The notes under the pieces: model-generated
Seen by the model: only the letters and a program-made list of their open reading frames with translations
Databases searched by the model: none
Told to the model about the DNA's origin: nothing
Made by a program: the position numbers and the translations under genes
Origin: Lysobacterales bacterium
GTDB lineage: Bacteria > Pseudomonadota > Gammaproteobacteria > Xanthomonadales > SZUA-38
Assembly: GCA_028285525.1 (NCBI GenBank)
Contig: JANQOZ010000085.1
Coordinates: forward strand, 186,001 to 250,000
DNA: 64,000 nt
Reading direction: 5' to 3'
Shown: positions 37,301 to 44,010 of the stretch, in pieces
Layout of the letters: each line of letters begins with the position of its first letter
How positions within the stretch are numbered: the first letter of the stretch is position 1

Positions 37301-37828
37301 GGCGCGACCGGAGACCCGGCCGGCAAAACCGTCGGGCAGGTGTCTCTCGAGTTTGCCGATGCCCGCCACGCCGCGTTCAGCTGGACGCTGGATGGGCGCA
37401 GCGGCAGCGAGCCCTTCGAGTTGCTTGCGGCCTCCAACGATTTGACGCTGCGCAACTACACCGGTACCTGGTACGACCCTGACGACAGCGGTTGGGGCGT
37501 GACCTTTTACAGCCAGGGCGACGTCAGAGTGTCGGTGCTGTACTTCTACGACGCCGACCGCCAGCCGCGCTGGGTGCTGGGCCAGAGCGACAACGGGCGT
37601 GCCGGCACCACAGCGATGCTGAGTTTCTCCGGCTTCTGCCCGGACTGCGATCGGGTCGAGCCGCAGTCGACGAGCGCCGGGGATCTCATGCTGAGCTTCG
37701 AAGGCCTGCGCAGCGCCACGTTCAGCTCAGCCGCAAGGTTTCCGGGTTTGGCCGGCAGCAGCTGGGATCGCAGCAACGTGGTGATCATTCCGCTAAGCGA
37801 CCCCTGGATGGATCCTGCCCTCAACTGA
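34352..37828 (+). CDS. Exported di-heme cytochrome c/beta-propeller protein with C-terminal tandem modules
   Basis: A 1158-residue periplasmic or surface protein. The signal peptide ends near NGHAQE. Residues ~30-490 contain YVTN/WD-like propeller blades (IALSPDATLLAVAHTADNRL, LAVSPDGSRVYAAIF). Two c-type heme motifs follow: CGSCH at 506-510 and CSDCH at 669-673. That ~160-residue spacing and the FHWRGDRDGLEEFN stretch resemble MauG/cytochrome c peroxidase-like proteins. A calcium-binding-like segment (DRDYDGIADADEL) leads to two related ~110-residue modules beginning GLWFNPGRSGHG and GTWYDPDDSGWG. GGGAG lies 6 bases before ATG 34352. The electron partner and substrate are unknown; heme attachment would require a Ccm system. 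Confidence 0.88.
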   Translation: MGQRRCSFLLAPKRAIALLALLWISTNGHAQETSQDADIPFVNWENHPVRPIALSPDATLLAVAHTADNRLQLFDVSEGMPVAAGHVVVGVDPVSVRFRGNGEAWVVNHISDSVSVVDLASRQVRATLQTDDEPFDVVFAGDPLRAFVSCSQANTVLVYDPQDLDQPPARIFLGAEDPRSLAVSPDGSRVYAAIFESGNASTVLGGGAESLGTISFPPNVTRQTNTPGGGVTPAPNAGDGFSPTLNPLLPTPPKVGTIVKKNAEGAWLDDIGGDWRRFVSGFQANQSGRIDGWDLPDRDVAVIDANSLDVSFVSALMNINMALAVNPASGEVTVVGTDATNEVRFEPVLNGRFLRVNLARIRGADNAVLSVSDLNPHLTYAASSTSADNRLRSLGDPRSIVWNAAGTRGFVTGMGSSNLIVIDADGRRVGDPIDTGEGPVGAALNEGAGLLYVWNHFEASISVIELASSSRVGTLALFNPLPRAMRDGRRFLYDTRQKSGLGHVSCGSCHVDGRTDRLAWDLGDPSGDMKAFNQNCVTEVQGNSCPDFHPMKGPMMTQTLQDIIGHEPFHWRGDRDGLEEFNAAFTGLLGADAELSEAGMQAFEDHLATITFPPNPFRNLDNTLPRDLALPGHVSTGKFGPANQPLPNGNAQRGLLLYTTAGMDEPFQCSDCHTLPTGMSRNGPLRLLGGAVSAGGEQIADGPHGEDHLGIVSVDGNTNRSMKTAQLRNLYDKVGMDAQSTEGRSGFGFLHDGSVDTLARFVALEAFELESDQEVADLVALMLAFSGSDFGPDPSPGSVPAPLSQDTHAAVGKQVTLTGGSPTSELNTLSILAAADAIDLVAHGDGSSWVQEGLEFRSAEGDPVSLIELSSRANAVAPITFTAVPAGLGERLGLDRDYDGIADADELRQGSNPADAASRSLTPVQGLWFNPGRSGHGFDLQRLGNFLFITWYTYNDDGTPTWYQAAGEFDGGPWSAELSRFTRGATGDPAGKTVGQVSLEFADARHAAFSWTLDGRSGSEPFELLAASNDLTLRNYTGTWYDPDDSGWGVTFYSQGDVRVSVLYFYDADRQPRWVLGQSDNGRAGTTAMLSFSGFCPDCDRVEPQSTSAGDLMLSFEGLRSATFSSAARFPGLAGSSWDRSNVVIIPLSDPWMDPALN

Positions 37829-37899
37829 GTTCCACTGCCAGCGGACCGGCGTCGTTGATTCAGGGACAGACGGCGCCGGCCGATACGAAGTTTAACTAT

Positions 37900-37915
37900 C
37901 AGGAAACGTTCCCTG
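37900..37915. promoter_or_regulatory. 16-bp near-perfect palindrome upstream of the surface lipoprotein gene
   Basis: CAGGAAACGTTCCCTG matches its reverse complement at 14 of 16 positions and lies 41-56 bases before ATG 37956 (8-23 bases before the alternative ATG 37923). It could be an operator for an unidentified dimeric regulator. Confidence 0.3.
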
Positions 37916-37955
37916 AAATACAATGGCCAGTGCCGTTAACCACCCCGATTTTCCG

Positions 37956-40900
37956 ATGAAAAGACTGCTGCCCGCCTGCCTGCTGCTGCCGGCCCTGCTG
38001 TGTATCAGCAGCTGCACGCTCCGTGATGCCGCGAGCGATCGTCGCGCCCTCCAATTCCCGCCAGGGCGCCCGCTAGACGCCGGTCCGAAAGCACATCGAA
38101 ACCGTGCGGTTAGCGCTCGTCTGAAGGTTGGCGTCACCCGAATTGAAGGACCCGCGAAGGCGGTCGAACCAGAGCGATTTCTGGCGGAACCGCCCAAGCA
38201 GAAAAAGCGGCGCAAAACCCCGAAGTTCCGCCAGGTGCCCGACTGGCCGGCGCCGGCAAAGCAGCGCAGCACAAAAGGGCTTGCCGGCAACACCTTCGAC
38301 GCGCTGGACTATGACAGCAACGCCGACAACACAGGTGGCTTTGTCTTTATTCCAGCCGACCCCGTACTGGCGGCCGGACCCAGCCACGTGGTTGCGGTCA
38401 CCAACACCAGCATCGCGATCTATGACAAGAGTGGGACGGAACTGGACAGCGAATCGCTGCAGGACTTCTTCTCGCCGCTCTCGCCGCCAACCTTTACGTT
38501 TGATCCCAAAATTCTCTTTGATCAGTTCGAAAACCGGTTTCTGGTGCTGACGCTGGAGCGGCAGGACATCGATGAGGGTGACTCCAGCAACACATCACGC
38601 ATCCTGCTGGCCGTTAGCGACACCGACGATCCCACTGGGTCGTGGACGGTTACGGAAATCAACGGTTTTGAAACGATCGGGTTCCAGGATCACTGGGTGG
38701 ATTTTCCAGGTTTTGCGGTTGACGAAGAAGCGGTTTACATCACCGTCAACCTGTTTCAATTCTTCAACCAGGCCAACGGCGGCGCCTTCGGCGGCACGCG
38801 GCTGTTTATCGTCGAAAAAGACGTTAACAACGGCTTTTACGACGGTCGCAGCGCGGACGTCATGCGCTTCAATCCGTTTACGTTTCCAGGGACCTTTGCG
38901 GGAACTCACCAACCAGCTCATCTCTTCGGAACACCTCCTTTAGGAAACACTGGTACGTGGCTCGTGCTGCAGAGTGGTCTTTTCAACGGCAGCAATGAAG
39001 AGGCCCAGGTGGTACAGGTCAACAGTCCGACGGGAAACACCTCGTTTAATTTCGAGTTCGTATCTCTAGGGAACATTGACAACAACCCGAACACACCGCT
39101 TGGCAATCTTCCCCAGAGCGGGAGCAACCTGGACCCTGACGCAGGCGACCGTCGGGTGCTGGACGCCGTATGGCGCGACAACTCTCTTTACTTTACGGCG
39201 ACTACCCGAGCCAGGACGGGTCCTGATAGCGGTGAGACTACCGCCTACTGGGCAGAGGTGAATACGCAGACCGACAACTTAGTCCAATTAGGTATGCTCG
39301 GTGGTGAGGATATAGCCAACAACACGGAGACCGCCTATGCCGCTATTGCAGTGAATGAGGTCGGCGTCATTGCTCTGGGATTCACGAGCGCCAACGAGAA
39401 CAGCTTCCTGAGTTCCCACTACGCACTGCACTTTCCAGGGGATGCAGCGGGAAGCAATCGAGGCAGCGAGCTTCTGCGGGCAGGCACGGACATTTTTGAA
39501 CTGACGTTCGTACCTGACCAAGACCCACCACCTGATCCTCCACCGGAGGTTCGGTGGGGCGACTATTCCTCAGTGGCACTGGATCCAAACAGCGAATGCT
39601 TCTGGGTTTACAACAAGCACGCGATCAGCCGCGGATCGCCAACCGGCGGCGAAATCGGCCGCTGGGGCACGGCGGCGGCGGAGGTCTGCAGCAATCAGCC
39701 GCCGACGCCCGTGGCCGATGCGCTCACCGTCGCTGAAGGCGGCAGCGTGGATCGCACCGACGGCAACGAAAACAGCCTGCTCGACAACGACTCCGATCCG
39801 GACAGCGACAACCTGGACATCAACCGGACGCCAACCACCGATCCCGGAGTGGGCAGTGTGAGTATCGCCGCCAACGGGACGTTCGACTACACCCACGACG
39901 GCAGCGACTCCAGCAACGACCTGTTCCGCTATGAGGTGTGTGACGACGGGAGTCCGGTGCTCTGTGCTGAGGCGCAGGTGAACGTCACGATCACCGAAGT
40001 AAACGACCCCCCGGTTGCGAACAACGACATCGGCCCGACGATCTCCGAGGACGACGACGAGACGATCAGCATTTCCGGTCTGCTCGCCAATGACTCGGTC
40101 GGCGACATCGGCACCGGCCAGACGCTGGACATCACGGCGGTCGATGAAGAGATAAACGGCACCGCGGATCTGCTGTCATCGAGCATCCGCTTCACCCCAG
40201 CAGACGATTTCTTCGGCACGGCCAGCTTTCGCTATACCGCCACCGACGACGGCACCAACGACGGCGACAGCAATCCGCTGAGCGATACGGCGATCGTCAC
40301 CATTACGGTCTCCGAGGTAAACGACCCCCCTGTTGTTACGGGAGAAACGATCGCCAACCTGGCGGAGGACGGGATCTACACCGTGCCCTTCAGCGTGCTG
40401 CTGGCCAATGACCTTCCGGGGCCGACCAACGAGGCCGGTCAGCAGCTCAGCATCAACCTGGCCGCAAACCCGGCGGGCGGCAGCGTCATGCTGGACGGCG
40501 GCAACGTCGTGTTCACCGCGGCGCCCGATTTCAACGGCAGCGCCGGTTTCGACTATCGTGTCTTGGACAACGGAACAACCGCGGGCAACGCTAACCCATT
40601 GACCGACGTGACTCGCGCCCAGTTTATGGTGATCGAGGTGAACGATCCGCCGCAGCCGGCAGCAGACGTGCTCCCCGACGTCCTCGAGGATTCCGCCGGC
40701 TTCACCTTGGACGCTTCGGTCCTGCTGGTGAACGACGCCCCTGGACCTGCCAACGAAAGCGGCCAGGCTCTGACGCTTATCGACGTGCGTGATCCGGTCG
40801 GCGGCACGGTCAGCCTGGACGGGATCACAATTACCTTTACGCCAGCACCGCAGTTCAGCGGCGTCGCCGGGTTCAGCTATACGGCAGAAGATGATGGTAC

Positions 40901-41573
40901 CAGTGGTGGTCAGCCCGACCCCCTGTCTGCAGCCGGCACCGTAACGTTCAACGTGGTGGGCGACAATGATCCGCCCAGCGCGACTGACGACTCCCTGACA
41001 GTCGTCCGCGGCAGGGAATCGGTGATACTGGACGACGGTTCAGTACGGCTGACCGACAATGACTCTGACCCCGAGCAGGCCACGCTCAGCGTTTCTGCAA
41101 CGCCAATGACTGCGCCCAGCCAGGGCACCGTCACGCTGGCTGCTGACGGCAGCTTCCGCTACGAGCATTCCGCGGCGAATCTGGCGGGCGACAATTTCCG
41201 CTATGAGGTTTGCGATGAGGGTCAGCCGGTGCTGTGTACGTCGGCTCAGGTCACCGTGACGGTGATCGAATCACCGTTTGCGCGCTGCAGCGCCGGCGGA
41301 TCACGGGTGGTGGTCGGAATTCCGGTTGGGCTGCCTGCGGCAGACCTGTTCGACAGCCCTCGTGGAAATTTTGCTGCCCAGGGTCTGCCGGCATCGCTCA
41401 CGATCGACCCGGGCAACGGCGTGATCTCCGGCACGCCGGCAGCCGGCGATCTGCCAAACTCTCCCTATTTTGTGACGGTAACCAGCGCCGGAGCACCCCG
41501 CTTTTTCAGCCTTCGGGTGGACGGTGACACCGACAGCCTGTTTTTCAGCGGGCTTGAAGACGAGTGTCTCTAG
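37956..41573 (+). CDS. Large surface lipoprotein with five Ig/cadherin-like repeats
   Basis: About 1205 residues. The start MKRLLPACLLLPALLCISSC gives a lipoprotein signal with lipobox ISSC; an in-frame ATG at 37923 would add 11 residues. Residues ~100-580 are a unique beta-rich region with no family I recognise, including VLAAGPSHVVAVTNTSIAIYD and HWVDFPGFAVDEEAVYITVN, perhaps a propeller. Five ~105-residue repeats follow, most opening with NDPP and containing (E)D-rich calcium-like loops and LLANDxxG, typical of bacterial Ig/cadherin-like adhesin domains. A last Ig-like putative domain (SGTPAAG) precedes the C-terminal FFSGLEDECL. The role is probably adhesion or surface binding. Part of the unique region is lower in GC than the surroundings. 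Confidence 0.85.
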   Translation: MKRLLPACLLLPALLCISSCTLRDAASDRRALQFPPGRPLDAGPKAHRNRAVSARLKVGVTRIEGPAKAVEPERFLAEPPKQKKRRKTPKFRQVPDWPAPAKQRSTKGLAGNTFDALDYDSNADNTGGFVFIPADPVLAAGPSHVVAVTNTSIAIYDKSGTELDSESLQDFFSPLSPPTFTFDPKILFDQFENRFLVLTLERQDIDEGDSSNTSRILLAVSDTDDPTGSWTVTEINGFETIGFQDHWVDFPGFAVDEEAVYITVNLFQFFNQANGGAFGGTRLFIVEKDVNNGFYDGRSADVMRFNPFTFPGTFAGTHQPAHLFGTPPLGNTGTWLVLQSGLFNGSNEEAQVVQVNSPTGNTSFNFEFVSLGNIDNNPNTPLGNLPQSGSNLDPDAGDRRVLDAVWRDNSLYFTATTRARTGPDSGETTAYWAEVNTQTDNLVQLGMLGGEDIANNTETAYAAIAVNEVGVIALGFTSANENSFLSSHYALHFPGDAAGSNRGSELLRAGTDIFELTFVPDQDPPPDPPPEVRWGDYSSVALDPNSECFWVYNKHAISRGSPTGGEIGRWGTAAAEVCSNQPPTPVADALTVAEGGSVDRTDGNENSLLDNDSDPDSDNLDINRTPTTDPGVGSVSIAANGTFDYTHDGSDSSNDLFRYEVCDDGSPVLCAEAQVNVTITEVNDPPVANNDIGPTISEDDDETISISGLLANDSVGDIGTGQTLDITAVDEEINGTADLLSSSIRFTPADDFFGTASFRYTATDDGTNDGDSNPLSDTAIVTITVSEVNDPPVVTGETIANLAEDGIYTVPFSVLLANDLPGPTNEAGQQLSINLAANPAGGSVMLDGGNVVFTAAPDFNGSAGFDYRVLDNGTTAGNANPLTDVTRAQFMVIEVNDPPQPAADVLPDVLEDSAGFTLDASVLLVNDAPGPANESGQALTLIDVRDPVGGTVSLDGITITFTPAPQFSGVAGFSYTAEDDGTSGGQPDPLSAAGTVTFNVVGDNDPPSATDDSLTVVRGRESVILDDGSVRLTDNDSDPEQATLSVSATPMTAPSQGTVTLAADGSFRYEHSAANLAGDNFRYEVCDEGQPVLCTSAQVTVTVIESPFARCSAGGSRVVVGIPVGLPAADLFDSPRGNFAAQGLPASLTIDPGNGVISGTPAAGDLPNSPYFVTVTSAGAPRFFSLRVDGDTDSLFFSGLEDECL
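39697..41269 (+). repeat. Five tandem ~315-bp repeats encoding Ig/cadherin-like domains
   Basis: Units begin near 39697, 40006, 40321, 40645 and 40969. Three share an almost identical junction (GAGGTxAACGAyCC, coding EVNDPP). Units one and five are most similar to each other (both have FRYEVCD(D/E)G and a VLC-AQV ending), units two to four to one another. Confidence 0.75.
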
Positions 41574-41692
41574 GCAGTGTCCAACATCCGTAGCCTTCTT
41601 TGCTGGACAGGCAGAGTTAGCCGCTTCCGGCCCTCAAGCTTTGCCTGCACGGGCCGATAATCGACGCACACTTTTGTTTGGCGGTGCGCGCA

Positions 41693-42913
41693 ATGGACGA
41701 CAAACGGCTCGAACTGATCAGCCCCCTGAAAAATTTGACGACCGGCCAGCGCAAAGATCTGCTGGACGGCGGCAAACGCGCGGTTGTCCCCAAAGGCACG
41801 ATGATCGACTCGTTCGAAGAGCGAAACTGGTTTTTTATGCTGGTCGACGGCAACGTCAAGCTGATACCGGCCGAAGGCAAGGCATTCACCTTTGACGACA
41901 GCACCGAGCGTGCACTCGACCCGATCTTTCCCGATGTCCGCGGCGGGGACACGGCCAAGTTCACCATCGATTCGCTGGTGATTCGCATCGACCGAAAACG
42001 CGTTGAGCAGGCAGAGCAGTCGGTCGACCAAACCGTGGAGGCGCACGACACGGAACTCGACGACGTTGGCGCGGACGTCGTTAGGGCGCTGTTTGAGGAC
42101 TTTCACAACGGTCGCATCAACGTTCCGGCCATGCCCGAGATTGCCGTGCGGGTTCGGAAGCTCATGGACGATGAAAACGCGGGCCTGGAAGACCTCGCCA
42201 AACTGATCGAACAGGATCCGTCACTCGCCGGAAAGCTGATCGCGGCCGCCAACTCGGCGCTGATCCGAGGGCGAACCGAGATCTGTACCGCCGAGGAAGC
42301 GCTGCTCCGCATGGGCATCACCCGGGCCTGCAACGTCGTGATATCGCTTGCTGTGCAGGAGATGTTTATCTTTCGCTCGCGCACGCTCTATGCCGTAGGC
42401 TCGGAGGTGTGGATGACCGCCACTCAAGTTGCCGCCACCTCAAAGATCCTGGCTCAGCACGCGCAGGGTGTCACGGTCGATCCTGAGAAGGCGTTTATGA
42501 TCGGCCTGCTCCACAACGTCGGCGCGGTTGCGGTGCTCGGTTACCTCGAGCAGCTGGACATCGACGTGCCGCGCTCCGAAGTCAAAGAAACGCTGAACAG
42601 CCTGCGCGCAGTCAGCACCACGCTCGTGCTGAATAAGTGGCATATGGATGCCGACTTTCACGTGGCCGGCGAGGACGCCGAAGACCCAGAGACCCGGGAA
42701 AACCCCTACTTCCCGATCCTGCAGCTCGCTGTCCAGCAGGTCCAGGCCGCCAACAGCAGCGCGCCCGAGAGTCAGGAAATCCATCAGCTTCCTGGATTCA
42801 TGATGCTCGGTGAACACCGTCAGGTGGACGAGCACGGTCGCCTCGTCCTGCTGGTCGATCACCCCGAACTGGCGGCATTGCCCAGCTCGCCGGGAGTGGA
42901 GAACGCCGCCTGA
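41693..42913 (+). CDS. HDOD-domain protein with N-terminal cyclic-nucleotide-like sensor region
   Basis: A 406-residue cytoplasmic protein. The N-terminal ~110 residues resemble a cyclic-nucleotide-binding beta-roll (ISPLKNLTTGQRKDLLDGG, FFMLVDGNVKLIP) but lack an obvious phosphate-binding cassette. Residues ~140-330 form an HDOD domain: INVPAMPEIAVRVRKLMDDENAGLEDLAKLIEQDPSLAGKLI, EALLRMGITRACNVVISLAV and FMIGLLHNVGAVAVLG. The start is ATG 41693, five codons into a frame that opens with TTG. It is followed 83 bp later by the FHA-GGDEF gene. The role is regulatory by association with c-di-GMP genes; the biochemical activity of HDOD domains is not established. Confidence 0.85.
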   Translation: MDDKRLELISPLKNLTTGQRKDLLDGGKRAVVPKGTMIDSFEERNWFFMLVDGNVKLIPAEGKAFTFDDSTERALDPIFPDVRGGDTAKFTIDSLVIRIDRKRVEQAEQSVDQTVEAHDTELDDVGADVVRALFEDFHNGRINVPAMPEIAVRVRKLMDDENAGLEDLAKLIEQDPSLAGKLIAAANSALIRGRTEICTAEEALLRMGITRACNVVISLAVQEMFIFRSRTLYAVGSEVWMTATQVAATSKILAQHAQGVTVDPEKAFMIGLLHNVGAVAVLGYLEQLDIDVPRSEVKETLNSLRAVSTTLVLNKWHMDADFHVAGEDAEDPETRENPYFPILQLAVQQVQAANSSAPESQEIHQLPGFMMLGEHRQVDEHGRLVLLVDHPELAALPSSPGVENAA

Positions 42914-42927
42914 CTTGCTCAAGCCGG

Positions 42928-42958
42928 GAGTTAAGCTCTCGATTTGCGAGTAAAGCTC
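42928..42958. repeat. Two direct 11-bp repeats upstream of the FHA-GGDEF gene
   Basis: GAGTTAAGCTC (42928-42938) and GAGTAAAGCTC (42948-42958) differ at one base and start 20 bases apart, roughly two helical turns. Each copy is itself dyad-like (GAG...CTC). They fill much of the 83-bp gap between two signalling genes and may bind a regulator. Confidence 0.45.
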
Positions 42959-42996
42959 CTGACCTTCACCGTCCCCTGTGGTAAAACAACAGAGCC

Positions 42997-43974
42997 ATGG
43001 GGAACAACGACCGAACGCAGTCCACCGACGCGACGGCCGAAATGGATTACGGCAGGGCCCAAAGCCGCCGTGAACCCGGCCTGGTCATAATCACCGGCAG
43101 CAGTCTCGGTGAATTCTATTCGCTTGCCGACGGCGCCAGTCTGATCGTCGGACGTGATGCCGACTGCGATATTGTGCTGCAGCGGCCTTCCGTTTCGCGG
43201 CGTCATCTGCGGGTCGAACGCAACGGCGCACAGGTGACCGCGGCCGACCTGAACTCCAAGAACGGTGCCCTGGTCGACCAGCAGCCGGTACCGCTGGAGG
43301 GTCTGCCGCTAAACAATGGCGACCTGATCCGCGTGGGTGACGCCACGCTGAAATACCTGGACGGCCAGACGCCGGAGGCCCGCTACCACGAGCGGAGCTA
43401 CCGCCTGGCAACCCGTGACGCTCTGACAAATCTCAATAACCGGCTACTTTTTCTGGACGCACTCGCGAGGACGCTTGCCGACTGGAACCGGCGCGGCGGC
43501 AACGTCTCGGTGGCGCTGCTGGATCTGGACAACTTCAAGCAGATCAACGATCGCTTTGGTCACGAAGCCGGCGACCGGGTGCTGCAGCTTCTCGCCAGCA
43601 TCCTGACCAGCTCGCTGCGTGCCAGCGACCTGATCGCTCGGCTGGGAGGGGAGGAATTTGCCGTCGCATTTTCCGATACCGCGCCGGAAAGTGCCGCTGA
43701 GATCCTGACCAAGATCAATCGGGAGCTGACGCAGCGCTGCCAGGAATTCACCGGCATGCCCGCCGCCAGCTTCAGCGCCGGCATCGCCAGCCTGCCGCCG
43801 GCAGCGCCCCAAAATACTGATCTTGCTGCGCTGCAGAACGCACTGCTGCGAAGTGCGGATCAAGCCATGTACCAAGCCAAGGATGCCGGCCGAAATCAGG
43901 TGGTTATTTCAACCGAAACGCTGACCGGAGAAGAGCCGGCGGTGGAAACGAAACGCGAGATCAAACCCGGCTGA
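42997..43974 (+). CDS. FHA-domain diguanylate cyclase
   Basis: A 325-residue cytoplasmic enzyme. Residues ~45-120 form an FHA phosphothreonine-binding domain: SLIVGRDADCDIVLQRPSVSRRHLRV with the key GRD, SxxH and later NSKNGALVD (N-x-N-G-like) motifs. Residues ~145-310 form a GGDEF domain with an intact GGEEF signature, and an RASD five residues upstream that fits the inhibitory I-site (RxxD). It should make c-di-GMP and be product-inhibited. The convergent neighbour encodes a Ser/Thr kinase, a natural source of phosphothreonine for the FHA domain; that link is inference from position. Confidence 0.93.
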   Translation: MGNNDRTQSTDATAEMDYGRAQSRREPGLVIITGSSLGEFYSLADGASLIVGRDADCDIVLQRPSVSRRHLRVERNGAQVTAADLNSKNGALVDQQPVPLEGLPLNNGDLIRVGDATLKYLDGQTPEARYHERSYRLATRDALTNLNNRLLFLDALARTLADWNRRGGNVSVALLDLDNFKQINDRFGHEAGDRVLQLLASILTSSLRASDLIARLGGEEFAVAFSDTAPESAAEILTKINRELTQRCQEFTGMPAASFSAGIASLPPAAPQNTDLAALQNALLRSADQAMYQAKDAGRNQVVISTETLTGEEPAVETKREIKPG

Positions 43975-44010
43975 AACCCAGTAGGCCGATCTCAGAGCAA
44001 AGCCTCCGGC

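Noticed and set aside
39697..41269. Regular repeats that could be mistaken for a CRISPR array
   Set aside because: The ~315-bp units are in frame within one gene and encode Ig/cadherin-like domains; there are no short identical repeats with unique spacers anywhere in the window.
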